This document shows positions 25,413 through 32,915 of a stretch of DNA of 64,000 nt, one piece after another. Numbering within the stretch: the stretch's first letter is position 1; the number at the start of each line of letters is the position of its first letter. The stretch covers positions 38,446 to 102,445 of IMG/VR virus record IMGVR_UViG_3300049001_000080; one strand, given 5' to 3'. Made by a program: the position numbers and the translations under genes. This DNA comes from a virus. A model generated the notes under the pieces. That model was not told where the DNA came from and made no database searches. It saw only the letters and a program-made list of their open reading frames with translations.

Positions 25413-25474
25413 TCGTCCGCTCCTCTGCTCGGTTTCCTTGACAGATGGTAGCGGAGAGGTACGACAGAAAGACA

Positions 25475-25515
25475 GACCGAGCTGCCTCGCGTGGGGATCG
25501 CGAGGCAGCTCGGTC
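25475..25515 (-). terminator. 17-bp hairpin terminator with U-rich tail
   Basis: GACCGAGCTGCCTCGCG (25475-25491) pairs perfectly with CGCGAGGCAGCTCGGTC (25499-25515), loop 7. On the minus strand it is followed by TGTCTTTCTGTC, a U-rich tail. It ends the HNH gene transcript. Confidence 0.88.
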
Positions 25516-25559
25516 CTGGGGGAGGTGGGTCGACGGCTGGCGGGGGTGCTCAGGTGACG

Positions 25560-26609
25560 CTAGCTCGCGTTAGAGATGTCTGTCAACCCCGCGAGCTGGT
25601 CGCGCCACCACTCCGCCGACCGGTCGGCCTTGCCCGTGTTGCAGCGCCGGCAGGCCAGGACGAGGTTGTGGCGCTCACGCCTGCCGCCTCTGGACCGAGG
25701 CACGACGTGGTCCGCGGTCCCCATCCGTAGCCACTCGTCGCGGCCGGAGGGCACGAGGTCGACGCGCGCTAGGTACGGCTCGGGTGGGGCCGGTGTCCGG
25801 CCGGGTACCCAGGTGATGTCCGGGTAGTCGAGGATCGCCACCTCGCAGTAGTGGCAGGTCCAGTCGGACTCGTCGGCCAGCCTGTGCAGCTTCTGGTAGT
25901 GGTAGCCCGTCGTGGCGCCAGCGCACGAGACGGAGAACCTCGTCTCTCCCCTGCTCCTGGAGCTGGTGACCCAGGTCGGCGGGACGACGGACCCGCCGAC
26001 CATCCAGAAGATCTCGGTCGACTCGTCCGACCTCGGCCTCGCGAAGTACTGCCGGTACCACCGACGCGCCGTCTGAGCGGTCACCCCGAGGTCGGCGGCC
26101 ACGTCGGCCAGTGGCTCGCCAGCGGCGACCCGGGCCACCAGGAGGACGTGCCGGACGCGGGGCGGGCCCGCGACCGCGGTGAGGTCAGGAATCCGCGCCG
26201 GCTGCGGGTCGGCCGGCGGCTCCTGCGGCTGGTAGCGGCGCGTCTCGCCACAGCAGCGCCGGCAGGAGATCACGAAGTCGTCCGTGCCGCAGTCGGTGGG
26301 GACCCGGCGCGTGATGGCGATCAGGTGCTCGGGGGTCTTGAACGGGTAGAGCACGTCCTGCCCGCTCGCGCTCAGGCGCCAGTCGACGTCGGAGACGTCG
26401 AGGGTGGTCTCGCCGCAGGAGCGGCACGCCCACCCGTCCCGCTCGGCGACCCGGTGGATGCGCCGGTGGTTCTGGGTGTCGGGGCACTCGACCCGGTAGC
26501 GGGTCAGGAACGGGTACAGGGGGTGCGGCTCGCCGAGGCGGTAGGCCGGCGCTCGCTGTCCGGTGCAGGTCCAGGTGAGACCGATCGGTACCTCGGTGGA
26601 GTCTCCCAT
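25560..26609 (-). CDS. HNH endonuclease with two zinc-finger halves and a central HTH
   Basis: 349 residues from ATG 26609 (GAGGAGC upstream). N-terminal half: a degenerate HNH-like unit with CRSC (about 85-88) and CRRC. Middle (about 190-215): helix-turn-helix EPLADVAADLGVTAQTARRWYRQYF. C-terminal half: a second unit with CHYC, then the HNH core DHVVPRSRGGRRERHN, LACRRCNTGK. Only the C-terminal half keeps the catalytic H-N-H pattern. This layout suits a sequence-specific nicking or homing enzyme whose first half became a DNA-binding arm. It stands alone between promoter and terminator. Confidence 0.85.
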   Translation of the reverse strand: MGDSTEVPIGLTWTCTGQRAPAYRLGEPHPLYPFLTRYRVECPDTQNHRRIHRVAERDGWACRSCGETTLDVSDVDWRLSASGQDVLYPFKTPEHLIAITRRVPTDCGTDDFVISCRRCCGETRRYQPQEPPADPQPARIPDLTAVAGPPRVRHVLLVARVAAGEPLADVAADLGVTAQTARRWYRQYFARPRSDESTEIFWMVGGSVVPPTWVTSSRSRGETRFSVSCAGATTGYHYQKLHRLADESDWTCHYCEVAILDYPDITWVPGRTPAPPEPYLARVDLVPSGRDEWLRMGTADHVVPRSRGGRRERHNLVLACRRCNTGKADRSAEWWRDQLAGLTDISNAS

Positions 26610-26640
26610 ACGTGCTCCTCGTGCTGCTGGCGGAGACCAC

Positions 26641-26670
26641 ATCGTGTCACGACGAGGGGTCGGCTATCAA
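26641..26670 (-). promoter_or_regulatory. Probable sigma70-type promoter of the HNH gene
   Basis: On the minus strand TTGATA (26665-26670), 18 bases, CACGAT (26641-26646), followed by a leader with CCGCCAG and GAGGAGC before ATG 26609. Confidence 0.45.
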
Positions 26671-26680
26671 CTATCTTTGA

Positions 26681-26944
26681 CTATCGCCGGGTCCGATCGA
26701 GTGCGAGAGCGGCCAGCCTCACCCTGTGGCGCCGGACCTGCTGCCACCAGCCGGCCCGGCGAAGGCTCGCGCCGCCCCCGCCCGAGCCGCCCGCTCCACT
26801 GGATCCACGCTGCCCGCCCTCAGCGACCCAGACCTGGGTGCCGTCCGCGCGCTCGTAGGAGTACGCACGACCGCCGGCCCCGCCTCGTACAGCGTCACCA
26901 TCGGCACCCCGCGCACCATCCACACCAGCCCTCTTGATCCTCAC
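26681..26944 (-). CDS. Small protein, apparent one-base frameshift
   Basis: The annotated frame (87 residues, GTG at 26944 in GTGA overlap) has convincing coding sequence only in its second part (RAYSYERADGTQVWVAEGG). Upstream, the better third-position GC and sense lie in the next frame starting near 26925 (VRGVPMVTLYEAGP). One added G near the GGGGCCGGCGG run would fuse them into one protein of about 80 residues. So this is either a sequencing indel or a broken gene. Basic C-terminus (WWQQVRRHRVRLAALALDRTRR). No family. Confidence 0.45.
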   Translation of the reverse strand: MRIKRAGVDGARGADGDAVRGGAGGRAYSYERADGTQVWVAEGGQRGSSGAGGSGGGGASLRRAGWWQQVRRHRVRLAALALDRTRR

Positions 26945-27252
26945 GGCCCGACCTCCACCACGACCTCGGCGACGCCGTCGTCCAGGGTGCGCACGTCGAC
27001 GATCGTGGCGCGCAAGGCACGCAGGGCCGCAGCCACATCGTGGCTCAGCAGCGGGTACTCGCCGACCCTCGGCACCTTGACGGCGAGGCGCGTCGGCTGC
27101 GCCTCGTGCCACTCCATGAGCCGACGGTGGTCGTCCGGGTGCAGCGGGGGCATCACCTCGTACGCCTCGCCGTAGAGCGTGAGGTCCATGACCCGCCGGC
27201 TCGCCTCCTCCACCCCCAGCGGGTCGTACCAGACGGCACCGGGCTCGGCCAC
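26941..27252 (-). CDS. Unknown small protein
   Basis: 103 residues, GTG 27252 sharing a base with the preceding TAG stop. Begins AEPGAVWYDPLGVEEASRR; middle has EVMPPLHPDDHRRLMEWHEAQP; the C-terminus alternates strand and helix (LSHDVAAALRALRATIVDVRTL, VAEVVVEVG), suggesting a small alpha/beta fold. No motif recognised. Tightly packed in the accessory cluster. Confidence 0.7.
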   Translation of the reverse strand: MAEPGAVWYDPLGVEEASRRVMDLTLYGEAYEVMPPLHPDDHRRLMEWHEAQPTRLAVKVPRVGEYPLLSHDVAAALRALRATIVDVRTLDDGVAEVVVEVGP

Positions 27253-27524
27253 TACAGGCCTCCTGTCGGCTCGCACCAGCGCCGTGCGTCGCAGCGGCAG
27301 CGGACCACGAAGCCGACGGTGACCCGCTCGCCCTGGATCACCCAGTTGAACGGCAGGTCGGCGTAGGCACGGTGGCCGCGCAGTGCGCACCAGGTGCCCC
27401 AGGTAGCGCGCAGCCGGAGGTGGTCGAGCTGCGGGTACCAGCGAGAGTCGCGCACGGCGTCGGGCAGCCACGGCAGCGGGACCAGCCGCGCAGCGGCCTC
27501 CGCGAGGAAGCACTCGGCCATCAC
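27252..27524 (-). CDS. Unknown small protein with C-terminal Cys pair
   Basis: 90 residues, GTG at 27524 or ATG at 27521, neither with a clear ribosome site. Leu/Trp-rich N-terminus (CFLAEAAARLVPLPWLPDAV), then WGTWCALRGHRAYADLPF and a beta strand VTVGFVVRCRCDARRWC. The CRC...C cluster could bind metal. No family recognised. Confidence 0.65.
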   Translation of the reverse strand: MMAECFLAEAAARLVPLPWLPDAVRDSRWYPQLDHLRLRATWGTWCALRGHRAYADLPFNWVIQGERVTVGFVVRCRCDARRWCEPTGGL

Positions 27525-27545
27525 CGGGTCAGTGTGCCACGACGG

Positions 27546-27713
27546 CTAGCCGGCCATCTCCAGCTCAGGCGCCTGCGCGCGCAGGCGCCCGGCCCGCATC
27601 CGCACCGCGTGCCGCGTGCGCCCTAGCCGCCAGGCGACCTCGCCGACCGGCATCAGCTCGTAGTTGGCCGTCAGGAAGGAGAGCTGTACCGGCCCCCAGG
27701 GCGCGCCCTGCAC
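27546..27713 (-). CDS. Small HTH-like DNA-binding protein
   Basis: 55 residues if begun at GTG 27713; the frame stays open farther upstream but has no standard start there. The core (FLTANYELMPVGEVAWRLG then RTRHAVRMRAGRLR) is a homeodomain-like helix-turn-helix of the kind that follows a conserved L-x-x-x-Y-x-x-x-P start. Likely a small regulator or DNA-binding accessory. Start uncertain. Confidence 0.5.
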   Translation of the reverse strand: MQGAPWGPVQLSFLTANYELMPVGEVAWRLGRTRHAVRMRAGRLRAQAPELEMAG

Positions 27714-27750
27714 GCTGCCGGGGCCGCGCGACCTGAGCCGGAGCCGCAGG

Positions 27751-27963
27751 TCAGCCGGGTGGTCTGGAGCAGTAGATCTCCGCCAGCAGGAGCACCACGC
27801 GCCAGGATCGCTTGACCCCCGCGTTGCCGTCGAAGAACCGGCCGTGCAGCGGCGTCACCTCGTCCCAGCTCACGCCGGCCCGCAGCGCCAGCGCGGTCAG
27901 CTCGCCGAACGCCGCGATCATCGCTGTACGACCATCGTCGTGCTGGTCCCGTAGCTCGTCCAC
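27751..27963 (-). CDS. Unknown small protein
   Basis: 70 residues starting MDELRDQHDDGRTAM. Predicted mostly helical (MIAAFGELTALALRAGVSW, RSWRVVLLLAEIYCS). No domain recognised. It sits between the HTH-like gene and a cluster of small unknowns, with ordinary codon use. Confidence 0.6.
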   Translation of the reverse strand: MDELRDQHDDGRTAMIAAFGELTALALRAGVSWDEVTPLHGRFFDGNAGVKRSWRVVLLLAEIYCSRPPG

Positions 27964-28006
27964 GCCACCCGTAGACGCCGCACCGCGCGACGGCGTCCGG
28001 TCTGGA

Positions 28007-28342
28007 TCAGGAGTCCGGCGCCGGGTCCAGGCGCCGCTTAATCTCGACGACGACCCACTCCTCCGGGGCCTCGGGCCAGGGCCACGCCTCGACCGTCGCG
28101 CGGTACCGCATCGCGATCAGGTCCACCTGCGCCACCTCGGCCGGCCGGATCACGGCTCGATGGATCGCTTCTCCACCGCAGACTCCAGCCGAGATGAACA
28201 GGGTGCTCAGCTCGCGGTAGAGCGTGCCCAGCCTCCACCCGGCGACGAAGGCGTCGTCGTCGTAGGCGCCACCCTGGGACCGGCACGCCACGAAGGGCAT
28301 CTCCAGGCTGTAGGAGGCCTCGGCGTCCGCCGGCTCGCTCAC
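28007..28342 (-). CDS. Unknown protein, paired with its neighbour by a shared start
   Basis: 111 residues from GTG 28342, GTGA-coupled. N-terminus VSEPAD is shared with the next gene upstream, including about 15 identical bases; the rest differs. Middle FVAGWRLGTLYRELSTLFIS is helical and EAIHRAVIRPAEVAQVDLIAMRYRATVEAW is mixed. C-terminus has EEWVVVEIKRRL, which superficially resembles a nuclease E-I-K strand but lacks the rest of the motif. Confidence 0.7.
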   Translation of the reverse strand: MSEPADAEASYSLEMPFVACRSQGGAYDDDAFVAGWRLGTLYRELSTLFISAGVCGGEAIHRAVIRPAEVAQVDLIAMRYRATVEAWPWPEAPEEWVVVEIKRRLDPAPDS

Positions 28343-28611
28343 GCCACGCCCAGCATCGTCAAGCGCTGTGTGTAGGAGAGCTGGTTAAGGATGTCCGATA
28401 GCTCTGTTGCCCACGCCACTACGTCTGCCTCGTACTGGTCGTCTGATCCTAGGACAGGAGGGAACGGCGCGTAATCGTCCTCGACGTTGAGGTCGTCGAT
28501 CCAGACGTGCATCGGTCCTCCAGCCTCGTGCCTGGAGTAGATCATCCGGATCAGGAGTCGGCCTCGTTCGATATCCCGCGCTGCGGTCGTGCTGTCCGCT
28601 GGCTCGCTCAC
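28339..28611 (-). CDS. Unknown small protein
   Basis: 90 residues from GTG 28611, GTGA overlap with the methyltransferase-like gene. It begins VSEPADSTTAARDIERG, then LLIRMIYSRHEAGGPMHVWIDDLNVEDDY, an acidic mid-part and a helical end (VVAWATELSDILNQLSYTQRL). No family recognised. Confidence 0.7.
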   Translation of the reverse strand: MSEPADSTTAARDIERGRLLIRMIYSRHEAGGPMHVWIDDLNVEDDYAPFPPVLGSDDQYEADVVAWATELSDILNQLSYTQRLTMLGVA

Positions 28612-29279
28612 GCGGCCACCTCCAGCGTCGCCATGAGCCGGGAGCCGACCCACTCGGTGTAGGCGGGAGGGATCGCCTGGGCAAGCTCGATGTTGGTCAT
28701 CCAGTCGATGCCCATCGCCGCGACCCGCTCGGCCTTCGCCCCGTTGTACTCGCCCCTCGGGGCCGTACCCCCCCCGCCGTGCCCGTAGACGCCCACCGAG
28801 GCGTCGGTGTGATCGCACGGCCCCGGGGCGGCCAGGGTGAGGCTGGACTCGAACAGGCGGTGCCTGCGGAGCTGCCTGTGGACCCCGTCGGAGCAGGTGG
28901 TGCCCAGCCCGAACATCGACCCGCACAGCACCAGCGGGTCGCGCAGCGGGGCGCCCGGGACGTTCTCGATCACCCACGGCAGGCCCGAGCGCTCGAACAG
29001 GTGCCGGGTCGCCGCGACCAGCCAGCCGGTCCCGTGCTCGGGCCACATCGCGCGGAACCTGCCGTGGTCGTGGCAGGGCGGCGAGCCGACGACCACGTCG
29101 AACCGCCCGGAGGCGAGCAGCTCCGCGCCCACCTCCAGCGCGTCACCCCGCACGAACTCGAAGGGGTACCGGGGCTGCGGCGCGATGTCCACGCCCACCA
29201 CGTCGAAGCCGGCCCGGTGGTAGCCGGCGGACGCCCCGCCGGCCTTGCAGAACAGATCGAGGGCTCGACGGCGGGTCAT
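28608..29279 (-). CDS. Compact cytosine-C5 DNA methyltransferase-like protein
   Basis: 223 residues, ATGA overlap with the upstream methyltransferase. Motif I is ALDLFCKAGGASAGYHRAGF then VVGVDI; motif IV is VVGSPPCHDHGRF with the catalytic Pro-Cys but His where Gln is usual; motif VI is WVIENVPG; the C-terminus has IPPAYTEWVG as a motif X equivalent. It is shorter than typical Dcm enzymes and lacks an obvious target-recognition region, like several phage relatives. It presumably modifies cytosine in DNA using S-adenosylmethionine; specificity unknown. It is paralogous to the gene at 30247-30941. Confidence 0.82.
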   Translation of the reverse strand: MTRRRALDLFCKAGGASAGYHRAGFDVVGVDIAPQPRYPFEFVRGDALEVGAELLASGRFDVVVGSPPCHDHGRFRAMWPEHGTGWLVAATRHLFERSGLPWVIENVPGAPLRDPLVLCGSMFGLGTTCSDGVHRQLRRHRLFESSLTLAAPGPCDHTDASVGVYGHGGGGTAPRGEYNGAKAERVAAMGIDWMTNIELAQAIPPAYTEWVGSRLMATLEVAA

Positions 29280-30250
29280 GATGTCGCTCCGGTACACACC
29301 AAGACCGCCCCAGCCATCAGCGGGGGGATCGCGTTGCCGATCTGACGGAAGCGCGAGGCGACCGGACCACACCAAGGGTGGCCAGGAGGGAGGCTCTGGA
29401 GAGTGGCCGCCTCCTCGATGGTGAGTCGAACCTGGCTGTGCGCGGCCCGGTCGGTGGGCCGTGGCACCCAGGTCGACTCCGCGATCCGCTCTCGCCACCA
29501 GGCACGACGCCAGGACGAGCCGACCAGCACGTCCGCCCCCGCCTGCCGGCCACGGGCCGTCAACACCGTCGGGGCGGGCGCGTCGGACAGCCCCCACCCG
29601 ATCGCCTCGGCCATGCTGATCCACCTCGGAAACGCGGCGTCTACGGGTCCGCCTCGACCGTTGTACGCGGCGTGGGTGGCTGCGGGTAGCTCGGCTTCAC
29701 CGTGTAGCCGAGCTACTAGTACAGCTCGCTTGCGGGCCTGAGGCACGCCGAACTGCTCAGCGGATAGCACGCCCGTAGCGGTGGAGTAGCCTCGCCCCGT
29801 CAGCACGGCCGCGATGGCCTCCCAGATCGGCAGGACACTCGGCACCTGTTCCAGCGCGACCCACTCTGGCTGGGTGGTCAACGCCCAGCGGAGCGGCTCC
29901 AGCACCAGCGCGGTGCGCGGGTCATCGGTGGCCGCGACCTCCTCGGCCGGCCACTCCCCGGTGTCGAGCCGCTTGATCGCCTGCACCACCAGGTCGAGCT
30001 GTCGCTGCCCGCTACGTAGGCCACCCTCACTAAAGGTCTGGCACGGCGCGCTGGCGATCAGGCCTCGTGCCAGGATCGGCTCGACCTCACGCACGTCGGC
30101 CTGGAGGGTGTCTAGCCCGGCTGCAAGCCTAGTCGCCACACAGTCGGGGTCCGTCTCCACGCCCAGCACCCGCAGGCCGAGCCCTCGGGCAGCGAGAGAC
30201 CATCCACCTGCCCCGCCCGAGAACAGGTCTACAGCGTCGTACGCGCTCAC
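29276..30250 (-). CDS. Cytosine-C5 DNA methyltransferase (Dcm-type)
   Basis: 324 residues, start MSAYDAVDLFSGGAGG. All key motifs are visible: I (DLFSGGAGGWSLAARGLG), IV (SAPCQTFSEGG with catalytic Cys), VI (ALEQVPSV), VIII (QARKRAVLVAR), IX (RLTIEEAATLQSLP) and X (RQIGNAIPPLMAG). A short target-recognition region lies between VIII and IX (WISMAEAIGWG to TWVPRP). Such enzymes transfer methyl to C5 of cytosine and usually protect phage DNA from host restriction. It is the middle gene of three. Confidence 0.92.
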   Translation of the reverse strand: MSAYDAVDLFSGGAGGWSLAARGLGLRVLGVETDPDCVATRLAAGLDTLQADVREVEPILARGLIASAPCQTFSEGGLRSGQRQLDLVVQAIKRLDTGEWPAEEVAATDDPRTALVLEPLRWALTTQPEWVALEQVPSVLPIWEAIAAVLTGRGYSTATGVLSAEQFGVPQARKRAVLVARLHGEAELPAATHAAYNGRGGPVDAAFPRWISMAEAIGWGLSDAPAPTVLTARGRQAGADVLVGSSWRRAWWRERIAESTWVPRPTDRAAHSQVRLTIEEAATLQSLPPGHPWCGPVASRFRQIGNAIPPLMAGAVLVCTGATS

Positions 30251-30941
30251 GCTGCGGCCTCAAGAGCCCGCATGACCTGTCCCCCGACGTAGCGGGTGTA
30301 CTCGGGCGGGATCGCCTCGCACACCTCGCGGATGCCGACGCGGGTGCGCTCGAAGTCGGCGTCCTCCGGGATGGCCAGCCAGGGCAGGCCCATGACCTCG
30401 GCCGCTGCCCGCTGCCAGGCGCGAGAGTGCTTGCCGCCGTGGACCGACATGAACTGGCCGTCTCGCGGGAGGTAGCCGTTGCGCGCGCAGCGGGCGACGT
30501 GCGCGGGCAGGGCAGGCCGTGTGATCGGGACGGACGACTCGAACCCCCGGTGCCGGTAGACGCGGAGGTCAAACATGGACCCGCAGAGGACGACGGGGTC
30601 CAGCAGCGGGGCCTGCGTGACGTTCTCGATCACGTACGGCACGCCGCTCGCCCTGAGCAGCTCGCGTACCGGGGCCACGAGGTCGGGGTAGGTGTGCCGG
30701 TTGTAGGCGTTCAGCAGGCTGTACGACTGGCACGGAGGGCTGGCGTGGATGAGGTCGAACGTCCTGAGGAAGGGCAGGTCGGCCAGCACCGTCATCGCGT
30801 CGGCCTGGATGAACTCGTGTGGGTAGCGCGGCTGAGGGTCGATGTCGACGCCCACGACCTGGAGCCCGGCGAGCTGGTAGCCACGGGACGCACCCCCCCG
30901 CAGCAGAACAGGTCGAGCACCTTAGGGCGGGTCAGCGGCAT
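30247..30941 (-). CDS. Compact cytosine-C5 methyltransferase, frameshifted in a G tract
   Basis: The natural start is ATG 30941 (AAGGAG upstream): PLTRPKVLDLFCC, the beginning of motif I. A run of seven G then puts the continuation out of frame; eight would give GGGASRGYQLAGLQVVGVDI and join the rest. Downstream, motif IV (HASPPCQSYSLLN), VI (YVIENVTQA) and a C-terminal AIPPEYTRYVG are intact to the stop. As written, only a form starting at GTG 30855 could be made, which lacks motif I and should not bind AdoMet. Either a sequencing error, a dead gene, or a phase-variable switch. Confidence 0.75.
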
Positions 30942-31010
30942 GGGGTCTCCTTCTGGCGGGTTCCCAAGAGCGTAGCGCCTGCGCGCTGTCTAGTGGCAGG
31001 GAAGTCTAAC
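30942..31010 (-). promoter_or_regulatory. Leader and probable promoter of the methyltransferase operon
   Basis: The minus strand has GCTACGCT (TACGCT at 30969-30974) as a -10 candidate and GGGAACCCGCCAGAAGGAG as leader before ATG 30941. The -35 is unclear (TAGACA lies at a spacing of only 12). The leader matches those at 22.65 and 63.72 kb. Confidence 0.4.
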
Positions 31011-31035
31011 TCACGAGGCCGCCTTCGCCTCGTCC

Positions 31036-31311
31036 TCATCGACCTTCCTCTGCCTGACGGATGGCGATCCTGCCGCCCGTCCATGCCTCCGGGTCGATCG
31101 GCTTCACCCACAGGATGCCGCCCTCGACCTCGACGGCCCAGACCTCGACCGCGATGCCGGTGCTGGCGAGGCGCGTGACGTAGTAGTAGGACCGCCCCAG
31201 GTCGGTCACGCTGGTCGAGGCGCTCTCGATCGAGGCGACGTCGGGGTGGTCCTCCCGGATGGTCGCGACGACGCCGAGGTCTGGTCGGTAGGGGCTGCCG
31301 TACCACCCCAT
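31036..31311 (-). CDS. Small protein after the multi-HTH nuclease
   Basis: 91 residues, ATG 31311 in ATGA overlap with the nuclease gene. Begins GWYGSPYRPDLGVVATIRED; rest is a beta-rich small domain (SYYYVTRLASTGIAVEVWAVEVEGGILWVKPID). Coupled translation suggests it is co-produced with the nuclease, possibly as an accessory subunit or inhibitor; nothing in the sequence proves this. Confidence 0.75.
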   Translation of the reverse strand: MGWYGSPYRPDLGVVATIREDHPDVASIESASTSVTDLGRSYYYVTRLASTGIAVEVWAVEVEGGILWVKPIDPEAWTGGRIAIRQAEEGR

Positions 31312-32858
31312 CACAGACCCCGGGGGTCGTCGGCGTAGGACCGCAACAACGCGACGAAGGCGGCGCGGGTCGGGGTCGCTGACACCTCCAGCAGGCGACC
31401 GCGATCTGCTACGGCGAGCGCTCCCCGCTCCTGGCGGAATGCCGCCCACTGCTGGAGGTTGTGCGCCTTGACCTCACCTTTGATCTCTACTGGGAGGTCG
31501 CCCTCGGGGGTGGATACGACGAAGTCGGGGCCGTACAGGTGTCCGTCGTAGGCCACCTCTCCGTCCGCTTGACGGTCGTACCTGCGCACGACCGCCTTGC
31601 GGAGGGTGCACGCCGAGACGAACGCGGCCTCGTAGGAGGACTCGTGGTAGACCCCGTTGATGTAGCCGGTGCTCTCACTGGCAGGGAGGCTCTTGAGGTG
31701 CGTCCGAGCGCACTCCTCGTGGTACTTGCGCGGCTGACTCTTCCGGTGCCGGATGTCGCCGTCACCCGCCGCGCAGGGGGTGGTCGTCCAGTTGGCCGGG
31801 TCCTCCTCGCGCTTCTTCCCGTACCGATCCCGGCACTCGGGGTGGTAGCTGCGGCTCTTGCTCCCCGTCCATCCGCCGCACGGGCAGAGCTGGCCGCGTA
31901 GGTCGTCCAGCACCTCACCGAAGCGGCCCTCTGCCGTCACCCCGCCCTGAGCCAGCAGGCGCCGGACGGTGTAGAAGTCGGCGTGCGCCCGCTTGGCGAT
32001 CTCGCTGATCCCGACCCCCTCGCCGTACATCTTGACGACCTCGGCGACGCGCTCAGGAGAGTCGGGGGAGGATCGCGCCGGGGAGCCAGCCTCCCGCAGC
32101 CACCGGTACAGGCTGCTCGGCGTGACCCCGACGTCCTGGGCGACCGCCACCGGCTCCTCCCCTCGGGCGATGCGTTCGACGGCCTCTTTGGTGCGGGGGT
32201 GAGGCGGGCGCCCCGGCTGCGACCGGTGATCTTCTGTCGAGTGGCTCGCGAACGATGTCGGGTACAGCGGCCTCACGCCGCTGTCGCGCAGCCACTTCTC
32301 GATGGTGCCGCGGTTCACCAGCTCGTCGAGTGCCTGGCGGATCTGCTCGGTGTCCTTGCCCTGCCCGTGCAGCTCCAGCACCCGGGCGAGGTTTCGGTCT
32401 CGCTTCGCCGGAGGCTTCCCTCCCGGCGGCTTGCGCTGGACCCCCTGCTCGCCGGCCCAGCGCTGGACGGTGCGCTCGGAGACGTGGTAGCGGGCGGCGA
32501 TCTCTCCGACGGGGTGGCCGTCGCGGTAGAGAGCCACCGCCTCGTCTGCGACTCGATCTACCGGGTTCGCGGTGGCCAGGCCCATCTCGCGCATCCAGCG
32601 GTGGACCGTATGGATCGGCTCGCCGATCGTGCCGGCGATCTTGGAGGGGCCGTCCCCCCGGGAGTTCAGCTCGCGGATCTGGTCCTCGAAGCCTGATCGA
32701 CGGCTCTTGACCCCCGCCCTCTGCCCCCGGCCGTTAGCCCTGACGATCTCCCGGACGAGGTAGCCGGGGACCCCGACCTTGAGCGCGATGGCGTTCGCTG
32801 GCTCCCCCAGGTCGTGCAGGCGCAGGACCTCGGGGGTGCGATCTGAGGTATCATGCAT
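31311..32858 (-). CDS. Multi-HTH, double zinc-ribbon, PD-(D/E)XK nuclease
   Basis: 515 residues from ATG 32858. Residues 1-340 hold about five to six tandem helix-turn-helix units (for example EVLRLHDLGEPANAIALKVG, ALYRDGHPVGEIAARYHVSE, VARGEEPVAVAQDVGVTPSSLYRWL-type repeats, VVKMYGEGVGISEIAKRA). Residues 345-425 have two Cys/His zinc modules (LCPCGGW to HPEC; TPCAAGDG to HEEC). The C-terminal 90 residues carry a PD-(D/E)XK core: GPDFVVSTPEGD, PVEIKGEV, then Q in LQQWAAFRQE. The layout (many DNA readers plus one nuclease) suits a homing or rare-cutting endonuclease. It lies beside a duplicated piece of the capsid gene. Confidence 0.85.
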   Translation of the reverse strand: MHDTSDRTPEVLRLHDLGEPANAIALKVGVPGYLVREIVRANGRGQRAGVKSRRSGFEDQIRELNSRGDGPSKIAGTIGEPIHTVHRWMREMGLATANPVDRVADEAVALYRDGHPVGEIAARYHVSERTVQRWAGEQGVQRKPPGGKPPAKRDRNLARVLELHGQGKDTEQIRQALDELVNRGTIEKWLRDSGVRPLYPTSFASHSTEDHRSQPGRPPHPRTKEAVERIARGEEPVAVAQDVGVTPSSLYRWLREAGSPARSSPDSPERVAEVVKMYGEGVGISEIAKRAHADFYTVRRLLAQGGVTAEGRFGEVLDDLRGQLCPCGGWTGSKSRSYHPECRDRYGKKREEDPANWTTTPCAAGDGDIRHRKSQPRKYHEECARTHLKSLPASESTGYINGVYHESSYEAAFVSACTLRKAVVRRYDRQADGEVAYDGHLYGPDFVVSTPEGDLPVEIKGEVKAHNLQQWAAFRQERGALAVADRGRLLEVSATPTRAAFVALLRSYADDPRGL

Positions 32859-32915
32859 GGTAGGGAGCCCTTCATCATGGTGGTCCGACAACCTCCATGG
32901 TACGGGCTCCCTACC
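32859..32915. promoter_or_regulatory. 12-bp inverted repeat abutting the nuclease start codon
   Basis: GGTAGGGAGCCC (32859-32870) and GGGCTCCCTACC (32904-32915) are perfect mates, loop 33. On the plus strand TTTTT follows, so it may end antisense transcription. On the minus strand the 3' arm touches ATG 32858, so the hairpin could hide the nuclease start and limit its translation. The loop contains GGAGG and a 7-codon ORF. Confidence 0.6.

Noticed and set aside
25438-25462. Plus-strand promoter TTGACA, 16-17 bases, TACGAC
   Set aside because: It would transcribe straight into the 17-bp hairpin with no gene beyond on that strand; kept only as a possible tiny RNA, without support.
30987-30992. 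TAGACA as -35 box of the methyltransferase unit
   Set aside because: Only 12 bases from TACGCT, too close for a sigma70 promoter.
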